Source: Arabidopsis thaliana
Taxonomy: Eukaryota > Streptophyta > Magnoliopsida > Brassicales > Brassicaceae
Assembly: GCF_000001735.4 (NCBI RefSeq)
Contig: NC_003074.8
Span: 3,224,101 to 3,288,100, forward strand
DNA length: 64,000 nt
Direction: 5' to 3'
Part shown: piece after piece, positions 11,418 to 21,275 of the stretch
How the letters are laid out: every line of letters begins with the position of its first letter
How positions within the stretch are numbered: position 1 is the stretch's first letter
Translations under genes and position numbers: made by a program
Notes under the pieces: generated by a model
Seen by the model: only the letters and a program-made list of their open reading frames with translations
Databases searched by the model: none
What the model was told of the DNA's origin: nothing

Positions 11418-13963
11418 TCACATCTGAGCAACCAGTTCCTCTCCTCCCTGAGCAGCAACAGTCACAGTAGCATCTTCGATAAGTGAATTCTCCATCCATC
11501 GCTTCAGCATTTTCAATGCAGCTTTAGGCTGGTCCATTGGAACCATGTGTCCTGCATCTCTCACCTGTGTTTTTATGTTTAAATCATCAAACCCTTTGTT
11601 GTTGTTACATACTATAAGAAAACCAGTAGAACCAAAGAACGACTGTTGTTATTATGCAAGAAAGGCCGACCTTGAGGAAACTGAGTTGTTCATAAGTCTT
11701 TAACAAGCCTGCTTCTTTGCCATCCACAATAAACGGAACTTCTTTAGCCGCCCCAAAGTTTGTTTTCCCTGACCACTCCATTGCATTCACCCACCTCGAG
11801 TTACCTGCTCCAATTTTGTTTCCCTCAACAGTTCAAATCAATCTATTTCATTATTTTCATGTCTGGATTTGATTATCTATGTTTTGGAACTTACCGAGCC
11901 AGTTGCAGATAAGATCATATTCTCCAGCATACACAAGGAGGCTGATTCCATCTTCCAAGAGCGTGGGAATTCCAACCTCGAGATTCCTCATCCAATCTAC
12001 AAGCATTGCCTGATAGACTGAAGTACTGCAGGAGACAAAGTCTATGTCCCCAACACCAAGTGACTTCCTCACAGATTGCAGATTCAAAAATTTCTCCATG
12101 TTTGAGAAATCGTAGCACAAACTTCCCACGCACTTCTTCCTGATGTCGTAATACTACACAAAGATATGTGAACTCCCTCATTAGCCTTGTTTCCTTACTT
12201 CAAATGCAGAAATATGAAACACAATTTCTTTCTACAAGTAAGGATAGAAATGGTTTGCCAGAACGAATTATATCTAGAAATCCAACGAGCAATAAAAATT
12301 GAGCAGTTCTTTTGGGCTTACGTTTACTCCACCAGCATGACTCATTACACCACTGAACAAAGAGTTGCAGACAAGATATGATGCCAAACAAGAAGTTGTG
12401 CCATCAGTTCCTGGTAAAACAAAAACACGGATTCAGGATTCATCAAACACAGAGCAATTTTAAAGATAAATTGATAAGGAATAAAGGAGTAAGTACCACA
12501 AAGCTTGATTGATAGTTCGCACAGTGGGACAATCTTTTCTAAGCGATCATGCTCTTTTTGCGTGATTAGACCCATTTCCAAAGCGTAGTCAGGATAGGCT
12601 GGGTATTGGAGTGCAGGATCTGTAAGCCCATTTCCAATAGCGAATCCCTGCAAGGTTATACTTGTGAGTACTACAGACTTCCATTAACACCTTAAGAGAG
12701 AAACAAGAAATAGTCACATGCCTTTAGGTTAATATGAACTCCCTCATTAGCCTTGTTTCCTTTATGGACTCGGGAAGCAAAAGCTGGGATATAGTGCCCA
12801 GCATATGACTCTCCAGTAATATAAAAGTCGTTTTTTGCCAACTTAGGGTGCTCCGCAAAGAAAGCCTGAGGTAACATCAGCAAACTTCATCAAGATCTTG
12901 TTACACAGCTAAGCAAACAAAGGCAGATTCCCATTTTTTCGAAGACTCAAGAAAACCAAAACAGTCTAACAGAGTTGTTGTTTATCCAATTCATAGCTTT
13001 AAAGCAGAAAAGTGCAGTATAGAAAGGAATTCAAGAGAAGATCCAGTGACCTAACCTGCAGAAAATCATAAAGATCATTGCTAACTCCAGTTTCGTCATG
13101 ACGGATATCACTTTTATCTGTCGTGTAGCTGAAACCAGTTCCAACAGGCTGATCAACATACAGAAGATTGGAAACCTGCAAGACAAACTCTCTATCAACT
13201 CTCATGTGCAATAATCTGGAATATTAAGGCGGTTTGGGATTATAATAGAAAGTAATAATACCTGATCCCATCCATACTCATTCCAAGCAAGAGACATGTT
13301 ACTAGTGATCTTGAAAGGACCATTCTCATAGAACACAGCCAACTCACTACTACATCCAGGCCCTCCCGTCAACCAAATCACAACAGGAGCATCCTTCTTG
13401 TTCCGTGACTCGAAGAAGAAGTAGAACATGCTAACACACACCAAGCAAACAAATCAACAAACAAAGCAAACAAACATTTATAATCTATTCCCACTACTTT
13501 GAGATTCCAATTAGAAAAACGTCACCAACAGTCCAATGTTCTAATCGAATCAAACATAACCTAGTCAAGAGCTAGCTGCAAGCTTCTATATACCTATGAA
13601 CCAAAATCTAAAGTCAGATATAAACCTTGCGCCACGAGATTTCGGGAGCTTGTAATAACCAGCATGATGACCTAAATCGTCGACAGTAGGGCCACCATCG
13701 GCAAGTATATTCGGGAATACGAACTTCCGTTCAACAATCCCCGGTCCCTCCGCAGCAGTGAGAGGCAAATCAGCGACATCGATCACATTCAGATCCTGCT
13801 GCGGGAAAAGGTTTAGCTCACGGATCAGCTTCTCCGCGCGCGTAGACGGCAAGTTCGATCTCTCAAAGGTGCGATCATTCAAGAGGAACGATGAAGACGG
13901 TATCGTTGAAGCGATGAAGACGACGAAATGCAGGAGAAGGCTGAGAAAAGTTAGTTTCTCCAT
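11418..13963 (-). CDS. SCPL49: Serine carboxypeptidase-like 49
   Basis: Nine exons (13963-13626, 13430-13262, 13175-13056, 12865-12722, 12647-12497, 12410-12322, 12153-11895, 11804-11671, 11564-11418) give 516 residues, the expected length. It is a secreted or vacuolar S10 carboxypeptidase of the CPY-like clade. It has an N-terminal signal peptide (LSLLLHFVVFIAS), a propeptide, the substrate-binding WLTGGPGCSS, and the catalytic triad Ser229 (GESYAGHY), Asp417 (AGEYDLICN) and His474 (DAGHMVP). The [12 protein letters not shown] motif is present. Intron 4 uses a GC donor (AAG|GCATGT at 12721-12720); only this join gives the conserved NLK-GFAIGNGL. Intron 6 carries a 28-bp exact copy of part of exon 4. 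The gene is read on the same strand as the neighbouring small plastid-type gene. Confidence 0.96.
12169..12196. repeat. 28-bp exact copy of SCPL49 exon 4 inside intron 6
   Basis: The sequence starting TGAACTCCCTCATTAGCC at 12169 is identical over 28 bp to 12735-12762 in exon 4 (coding GNKANEGVH). The intronic copy sits 16 bp from the exon 7 acceptor. Confidence 0.9.
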
Positions 13964-14266
13964 TTTTGGTTCTTTCAACTGTGCTTCTTTTTTTTTCCTT
14001 TTCTGAGATTGTTGTATACAACAATTTGGGGGAGGAGAGAATGTACACGTGGCAGGAACTATCACAGAAATATCTTCCGATACGTGCCCGAGAAAGTTGG
14101 GGCTATTTTGCGAAATATGAGAAATAGTGGGTGAATCTGTTACGTTACAACAAAGATAACGTTTGGCGTAGTAATCGACGGTTAGGCACGCGAGTTGAAT
14201 GTGAAGCAAAAGATGGATGAGTGTGGGTCCCAGATAATTTAAAAGTGAAATAAAATGTTAAAAATA

Positions 14267-14356
14267 TTCAACCTGCCGGAATCGAACCAGCGACCTAAAG
14301 ATTTCTTTGGAATTACCCATTACAGTCTTCCGCTCTACCAACTGAGCTAAGGTCGG
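14267..14356 (-). tRNA. tRNA-Tyr (GTA) with intron
   Basis: The reverse complement folds as a tRNA: acceptor CCGACCT, D arm with GCTCAGTTGGTAGAGC (A box), anticodon loop CTGTA, and T arm with a perfect B box, GGTTCGATTCC. An intron of about 16 nt starts just after the anticodon, as in all plant tRNA-Tyr genes; its exact ends were not fixed. The 3' acceptor strand reads AGGTTGA plus the discriminator A, so position 70 makes a G-U pair and position 72 a C-A mismatch, compared with the usual AGGTCGG. A run of five T about 4 nt downstream is a Pol III terminator. It sits about 300 bp upstream of SCPL49. Confidence 0.9.
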
Positions 14357-15206
14357 TTTGATATTAATATTAAGTTTACACTATATATTAAATTAATTAT
14401 TACAAAAACACTTATGGGCCTCACGTGAATGTAAACCTTACATTTTATAGTGAATGTAATATTCTACAAGGTGTGTTTCTGATTAGAAGGCCCAATCCTA
14501 AACCACTATTTGTAAAGCACCTAAAAGCCCATTCGGCTAAAAAACGAAGATGACTCAAGAAATTAAGGAACCGTCGTTGTAGATACACAATGTTTGGGTT
14601 GACTTGTATTTCATTCATTTAGTCTGGTTTTTGTTTGGTTTAATTTAGTCAGCAATTTTGGTTCAAATCTCAATTTGCAGAGCTAAAAAGTTGACGACTT
14701 TTGCATCTGCCGTGCGAGAAACACCAACTCCGACTTTGGGCTAAATTTGTCAAAGAGTTCCAAACGAATTGGCAATAAACGGTAGCTCCATAGTCAGACA
14801 CGTGTCAACAAGATTGTCCAACTCTCCACGTGGCGCCACGTGAACCAGTTGCTTGAACGGCTATGTTATCATCTTTCCCTCTACAATGGACCCTACTTTG
14901 TTCTATACAGATGCAGTTTCTGTGTAATTAGATGCTTTGATCCTTTGGAATCTTCCACTAGTTTCAGTCTTCACGCATCATCATATTCCAAAAAAATGAA
15001 ATGAAAAAAGAACTAATACTCAAAACGTTGTCGTTTCGTTGTGCTTCATAGCTCTTCTCCTCCTCAGCTTTTCCTTTTTAGCTTCTTCATTTCTGCTTTC
15101 CAGACAGATATACACACCAGTAGCTAAAACGAAAAGACAGAATCTTTTATTTAATTCATTTTTTATTTGAAAGTACATAATTAAAAAAAATAATTAATTA
15201 ATCGTG
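14357..15206. promoter_or_regulatory. Upstream region of SPD1
   Basis: 850 bp between the tRNA gene and SPD1. It contains GGCCCAAT and AAGCCCAT elements (about 14489 and 14526), an ACACGTGT box, and a long double G-box palindrome (separate entry). The stretch at 15180-15200 is A/T only. No coding sequence is supported. Confidence 0.5.
14797..14842. promoter_or_regulatory. G-box cluster with 16-bp perfect palindrome
   Basis: GACACGTGTC (14797-14806) and CACGTGGCGCCACGTG (14827-14842) are both perfect palindromes. The second is two CACGTG cores joined by GCGC. CACGTG cores are known targets of plant bZIP and bHLH factors (ABFs, HY5, PIFs). They lie about 370-410 bp upstream of the SPD1 ATG and about 450 bp from the tRNA gene, so light or ABA control of SPD1 is an inference. 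Confidence 0.7.
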
Positions 15207-18174
15207 ATGAGGGCGTTGAATTCGCGGCTAGTTCTGATCGACATCAACAGCTCCTGGCAAGCTTCGCGCCGGTTAATCTCAGCCACCGCAACCGCTTTTT
15301 CATCTGATTCCTCTTCCTCATTCCGTCGGACACGTGGTGCGCGTCAGAGAATCGCTTCATCGAAATCCCCGGCGTCGTCACCGTCTCCTGTTCGGAGACC
15401 ATCTGATGGATTCAGTTTCGATGTTCGGTCACCGTCATCTGATTCATCGATCTCATCACGGAAGTCACCGACGACGGCTCCGCCTACGGTGGAGCTCGAC
15501 GCTTTCCTAGAGATTCTTCCTCCGGCGACGAGGAAGGAGCTTGTTAAGCACGAGGCGATTGAGGAATTGATCGAAGTAGTGATGGATTTAGGGAGAAAGC
15601 CACTTGCTAGATTCCCTTCCGGCGATTGGGTGATCTCAGAGCAGCCTGTGACACACCAGGATCTGGAGCTTGCGGTATCAAAGGTATGTGTGTCTCTGAT
15701 CTAAGACATGCAACTAATTTCTCAAATGTTTTAGCTTATTGCAGTTCTTCAAGACTGATAAGACTTGCTTATACTGATTATGGTCTCTTCTGTGTCTGAA
15801 TCAAAATGTTTTGAATTTAGGTTGGTGATTTTTCGGATGATAACCGATCCGGGATTGACAGATCTTTGCATCGTATAAGCGCTATACGTAATCGCAAACT
15901 GCAAGTAATTGGTCTAACATGTCGAGTGGGTCGAGTAGTCTCTGGAAGTGCAGAAATTATAAGAGACTTGATTGAAGGAGGAGGATCCATCTTGGTCATT
16001 GGATCTCCTGGAGTTGGCAAAACAACTTTAATCAGGTACATCAATATGAACTTATAATGTGATGATCTTTCTGTTAAAACTGTGATTGATAAATGGTATA
16101 TGACAAGATTGGTTTGTTTTGTACAGAGAAATTGCACGGATGTTAGCTGATGAACACAGGAAACGTGTAGTGATTGTTGACACGTCAAATGAGATTGGAG
16201 GTGATGGTGATGTTCCTCATTCTGGAATTGGTCGTGCCAGGCGGATGCAAGTTCCAAATGTGAATTTACAGCACGATGTATGTCTCGCAACTTTATAACC
16301 TTGTAATAATATGGTGTAGGATGGAATCAAAAGGATCTTGCTGTATTAACAAGTTCTTTATGCAGGTTATGATTGAGGCGGTTGAGAATCATATGCCTGA
16401 GACAATCATCATTGACGAGATAGGAACTGAGCTTGAAGCTTTAGCTGCTAGCACTATTGCTCAACGAGGTGTTCAGCTTGTTGCAACTGCTCATGGGATG
16501 ACTATAGACAACATAATCAAAAATCCTTCTTTGCAGATTCTTATTGGTGGAATTGAGGTAAAACCTTAGACAACAACTTTGCTTCTTATTTTGTTCTGTT
16601 GTTTATCTTCTCTAACCTTAATTTGAATTTATTTTGCCCAGAGTGTGACTCTTGGTGATGAAGAAGCAAGGAAAAGAAAAGTGCAGAAGACAATTCTTGA
16701 AAGAAAAGGACCTCCGACATTCACTTGTGCTGTAGAGATGATATCGAGAACTGAGTGTCGTGTTCATCAAAGACTAGATGTTACCGTTGATGCTATACTA
16801 GCTGGTAAGTTAAAACTTAAAAGACTTCCTCTCCCAATAAAGTGTAATTGAGTTAACAAATGGTAAAACCAAACCGAACAAACTTCTTTGTTATTATAGG
16901 GAAATCCGCTCCATTTGAGATCCGTCAAATTCGTGGCGAAGACGATGTTCCTCATAAGTTAGTGACTCCCATTCCTTTGGAGAACCTTGAAGAGGAGCCT
17001 GCACCATTGCTCAACAGAGATTTCGTAAGTGAATTGCTGTCTGACGATGAAGATGAAGATTTTCTTCTCATTCGGTCTAATAAGGCCAGAAGTAACACAT
17101 ACACGAGCCCAAGAAGCTCACCGGTTCATGTGTATACTTACAATGTAAAGAACCTGATCTTTTATTGCCTAGTTTCTAAATGTTCCTTTTCTTATCCTTG
17201 GAAAATAATCTTCATCTTAAACAACCAAAGATACTGACTATAGATGTGGTATCATCTGATTGTTTTCTAGGTCCTTGAAGCTGATCTCCTCCAAGTAGCT
17301 GAAGTTATGGGTCTAGACGACGAAATAGAAGTGACAGATGATGTTGGAGAAGCAGATGTCATTCTAGCCTCAAGTTCTGAATTGAAACAGAATTCATCAA
17401 TCCGTCGTGTTGCCAAATTACACAAGCTACCGATATTTGTCATTAAGGTATCCTTCTTTTTGCATGGCTGATTATGATTCAGCGCATTCCTTTGTTTTAT
17501 TAATTTGAATCACTTCTTTCGTCCTGTTATTACCTTGCAGTCAACTACTATGGCTCAGATGGTGAAGGCAGTCCGAATGATCCTTGGAAGGGAATCATTT
17601 GGCTCAGCCCCTAAAGCCATAGAAAAATCTTCTGTTGATGATATCGAGATCAAAGATGATGCTCCTGAGAGCAAACCCAGTTTAGAAGAACTCGATGCCC
17701 TTGAGGTAACTCTCATCCCCCTCCTGTAACTATTCTCGGAATTTCCCAATAGAGATGGCTTGTTATTTCAGATCAGTCTCTTTGACCTACCAACTATTAG
17801 TTCATTAGGATTCCTACATCTCATGTAACTACTAATACAGTTCAGTGACTATAGATTAGGGAGACTTGCGAGTATAACTACTGATACCAGTTTCTGAAAC
17901 GCAGGAAGTCCGTCTAGCAATCGAATATATTGTAATCCCGGGAGGTGAACCAGTGGAGCTTCTTCCTAGACGATCAGATATAATAGTTCGGCAGCTAGAG
18001 CTGGTGGAGAGTTACCAACTCGCAGTTGAGAACCTCGGCACTCACCTTAATCCGCGCCTTCAGATTCTTCCTCGCCGATCAACCAAGAAGACGTTGACAT
18101 CTTCATCCCCCCAAAAATCAGCAGATGGTAGCATGGGGACTACGGGTACTCGTCTTCCTTTCCTTAAGGATTGA
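15207..18174 (+). CDS. SPD1: SEEDLING PLASTID DEVELOPMENT1, plastid AAA+ type ATPase
   Basis: Nine exons (15207-15683, 15821-16035, 16127-16277, 16366-16557, 16642-16804, 16900-17144, 17271-17447, 17541-17705, 17905-18174) give 684 residues, the expected length. The protein is needed for chloroplast development in cotyledons and is related to cyanobacterial/algal Ycf45. The Ser/Arg-rich N terminus looks like a transit peptide. Walker A GSPGVGKT is at residues 220-227 and Walker B IIIDE at about 295-299, with a C-terminal R3H-like segment ([16 protein letters not shown]). The first ATG of the frame is at 15207; the preceding GTG is ignored. Intron 7 starts with a perfect U12-type GTATCCTT. The start lies downstream of a G-box cluster. 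Confidence 0.95.
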
Positions 18175-18649
18175 CATGTCTGACTTCAGCATATGGACTA
18201 CAGTACATACTACATAAGTTGGGGACACTCTTGAACATTGTACATTTTACTGTAAGTCTTGGTAAATAAACTGTTTATATCGTTGATCATTTCTCATTTG
18301 CAATTTATGTGTTACCAATGCAATGCTCTTTCTTATTTACCCGAGGGGGTAACTCTGTAACATTGAGGGTGAGAGTGTGCAATCTGTAGATATTTCCTTA
18401 CCTCTTAATAAATAGAAATTTCTCAAATATTCCACGTACACGCTTGAAAATGTAATTGAAATGATCGATTCTTATACACATACAAACTCTGTACCAAAAC
18501 CCACATCTTCTCAAGATCGTAATACAAAAACTAAAACCAGAGGTCAATTTTAACAACATTTGCATATAGTATCGTAGTTGATTTCATTATTCATGGTAGA
18601 AGGGTTAACATACAGAAAGACCAAAAAACAGAACTCTCATTGCCACCTC
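18175..18649. other. Convergent 3' region between SPD1 and the F-box gene
   Basis: Holds the 3' UTRs of both genes. The part from about 18480 to 18649 is duplicated at about 20605-20775 next to the truncated F-box copy. Confidence 0.55.
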
Positions 18650-19762
18650 TTATTCTGGAACGGGAATCAGACTTGGAACATAGACATAGCTACAATTATC
18701 CAGGTCATTGTAGTCCTCATCCGCTTCATGTCGTCCTGTCCGAATTCGTTTTGTAACCCCACCTTCGCCAATTTCGTAAAGAATGATGCTAGTATGATCA
18801 TCATATTTTCCTACAAGTTGCTCGCACCATGCTATGATATTTCTGTTCTTGCCAATAAAGCACCCCGGAAGAGGCAGAATATCAATGGACCGGAACAACG
18901 GAATATCAGGGAGAGTCACACTGAAATATCTGCTGAACGAAACAACCTCATCACTCAACTTGTTTGTCACCGACACATGAATCTCCCTTGTTGCTTCATT
19001 TTGTTGTAACAGAGAAAGTCTATCTCCATTGAAACATCCTAATCGTTTGATATCCCAATAGAGTGGAGAATCGCATATGCGGTTGAATGTTTCCTTGGAG
19101 AAATCGAAACTTAAAATGAAGTTTTTCTTCTCCTGCAATTCAATCCAATACATACTTCCATTCACAGACACGCCGTCGACCTCAACATCTATTTCCCCAT
19201 CAAACTTAGCCTCAATACTTCTCCACGAGCCAGAATTGAATTCATAGATCTGACACTTTGGATATGATTCATCATCATCATCATCACCAAGATAAGTAAA
19301 CCTCAAGATTTTGTAGTTATCACGAAATGTTTTGTCGTATCCAAACCCCAAGTAATCACTTCCCCAGTAACAAACCAACGGTGGTGACGGTTTGATCCAT
19401 TTGATTTTTCTCATAACCGGATTCCAAACTGCAAGATTGGGGTCACTACCTAGTTCTTCGTAACACATGCCCAACATTAGACCATCACAGTGAATCAGAG
19501 TAAAATACTTGTGGCGAAGCTCGTTTGGGATTGTTGAAACGGCGAGGATTTCGGTCACGGGATCCAAGATTTGAACCCTCTCACGATTCTCGATTCTTAA
19601 GAACCGTTTCGTAGATTTATCCAAGTGCTTGTACATGAATCTCTTGTCGTTGCTGATGAGTTCGTACCATTTCTTGCACGTAGACTTGAATCGGAGCAAA
19701 GATTCTGCCGGAGTTCTCTGAAGTATCTCTAAGATTAAATCAAATGGCAAAGAAGAACCCAT
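18650..19762 (-). CDS. F-box protein, F-box-associated type 1 family
   Basis: An intronless gene of 370 residues (MGSSLPFDLILEILQ...), corresponding to At3g10430. The N-terminal F-box (about residues 4-45, LPFDLILEILQRTPAESLLR...) would bind an ASK/SKP1 adaptor in an SCF ubiquitin ligase. The rest carries features of the F-box-associated domain: WNPVMRKIKW, YLGFGYD, an acidic Asp run, and NGSMYWIE. The substrate is unknown. The frame stays open upstream to 19924, but F-box proteins of this family start directly before the F-box, so Met at 19762 is preferred. A collapsed copy lies immediately upstream (20605-21065), evidence of local duplication in this fast-evolving family. Confidence 0.92.
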   Translation of the reverse strand: MGSSLPFDLILEILQRTPAESLLRFKSTCKKWYELISNDKRFMYKHLDKSTKRFLRIENRERVQILDPVTEILAVSTIPNELRHKYFTLIHCDGLMLGMCYEELGSDPNLAVWNPVMRKIKWIKPSPPLVCYWGSDYLGFGYDKTFRDNYKILRFTYLGDDDDDESYPKCQIYEFNSGSWRSIEAKFDGEIDVEVDGVSVNGSMYWIELQEKKNFILSFDFSKETFNRICDSPLYWDIKRLGCFNGDRLSLLQQNEATREIHVSVTNKLSDEVVSFSRYFSVTLPDIPLFRSIDILPLPGCFIGKNRNIIAWCEQLVGKYDDHTSIILYEIGEGGVTKRIRTGRHEADEDYNDLDNCSYVYVPSLIPVPE

Positions 19763-19909
19763 GGACGCTCGCTGTGAAAAGATCTGAATCGAAGCAAAGA
19801 CTGATTCTTGAATAATAAAGGTTTCGTTTTTGTTTTCTCTTGTCAGGTCTAAGACTTTAAGCGCGGATGACGAAGAAGAAAACGAACTTATGAATCTTTT
19901 AACCTCATC

Positions 19910-20290
19910 GAACAGAGCAAGCAAACCGGTTACGGTTCAACATAACCAAAATTGTGAAGCTTTAACCATGATCTTGAAAATAAAGAGCAAAAGTTTTGAC
20001 TTTGACCATTTTATTTGAGCAAGGAAACCGGTTACGGTTCAACCGAACCAAATTAAGGCCAAAATTGTGAACCCTGATCCTGAAAATTAAGGAGCAAAAG
20101 TTTTGACTTGGATAAGAATTCTTGTCTCTTTCTCCTTTATCCGGTAGGTTTTGGGATTCGTTAAATTGTGAGTGAACCGAAATTCGTTAAATTCATCAAC
20201 TTGAGCAAACGAACCAGTTGCAGTTCAACCAAACCAAAATGGCGATGGTTTTTTAAGTGAAAAAGCAAGCGAATCGGCTACCCTTGAACC
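19910..20290. repeat. Tandem and dispersed repeats upstream of the F-box gene
   Basis: A unit of about 100 bp beginning GAGCAAGCAAACCGGTTACG occurs at about 19914 and again at about 20018, both running to an AAAAGTTTTGACTT end. Shorter relatives beginning GAGCAA(A/G)CGAACC are at about 20204 and, outside this interval, at about 21147. They carry GGTTCAACCGAACC-like inverted motifs. Confidence 0.7.
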
Positions 20291-20604
20291 GGATCTCATA
20301 TAGTAAGTATTTAGGGTAATTTAATTTCTTTTTCTTGGGTTCTAAGTTATCTTTCACTCGTAAGTCTCCTGCTTTTTCTTCTTCTTATTCTAATTTTTGG
20401 GTGCTTTTACTAAGATCCTTGCATAACTTCTTGTGAAATGAATATTTTTGGACGTAATATATGACCAAACATTGCATCTATTTTCCAAGTATGCACATGA
20501 TGAACATACAATTGAAATGTTACATTTGTTCGTTGGAAGTGTTGAGGTCTTTCGATAATGATGCTTAGTTTCTCTGCTTTTGGGGTTTTAATAAATACTA
20601 CATA

Positions 20605-21065
20605 TGCGAATCTGGACCAAAACCTAAAACTTCTCAAGATCATTACAAATAAGAAAACTGGTAGTTAATTAATGTCAATAACATCTCTGGATAGTACCTC
20701 AGTTGATTTCAACATAGTTGCATTGCATGGTAGAAGGACTAACCCTCATATATCTACCTCTTCTTTTGGAACCGGAGAGTACTTATCCAAGTGATTGTAC
20801 ATGAATCTCTTGCTGCTGACGAGATAGTATCATTGCTTGCACGTCCATTTGAATCGGTTTCAAAGATTCGGCGGGAATCTTGTAAAATATATCTTCTACT
20901 ACATCAAGTGGGAACGACGGCTGCAACAAACGCTTTATGGAATCCATGGACGCTCTTTGCAAAAGGATTTGAATCGAATCAGAGACATTGATTCTTGATT
21001 ATGAAGGTTTTGTTGTTTCCTTTTTCGTTTTCTCAGTTTGGTTTAAGAATTTAAGCGCGAACAAG
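20605..21065 (-). pseudogene. Collapsed partial copy of the adjacent F-box gene
   Basis: The right half (about 20778-21065) matches the 5' end of the neighbouring F-box gene: the TTATCCAAGTG...TGTACATGAATCTCTTG stretch, the region around the start codon (CATGGACGCTC), and the leader down to AATTTAAGCGCG. The left half (about 20605-20777) matches the 3' end and downstream flank (TCTCAAGATC..., CATGGTAGAAGG, CTTTTGGAACCGG). About 950 bp of the gene body is missing at the junction near 20777. The remnant F-box frame is disrupted, so it cannot encode an F-box protein. Confidence 0.8.
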
Positions 21066-21275
21066 GGAAGAGGGAAACAAGAGATCAATTTGTAAACCGA
21101 ACCACATTGTGAATCTTTAACGGTTTATCCTCATTTTAGTAATACAGAGCAAGCGAACCGGCAACGTTTCAACCGAACCAAATGAAGACCAAACTCGTAT
21201 GTATAGTCATTAGTCACTCTCACTCTCATTTTTTCCTCCGGGATTCAAATTTCGATCCTGTTAGAGGGGTTCACG

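Noticed and set aside
19763..19924. 54-codon N-terminal extension of the F-box protein
   Set aside because: Low-complexity Ser run without homologues; F-box proteins of this type start right at the F-box, and the duplicate 5' end aligns as leader.
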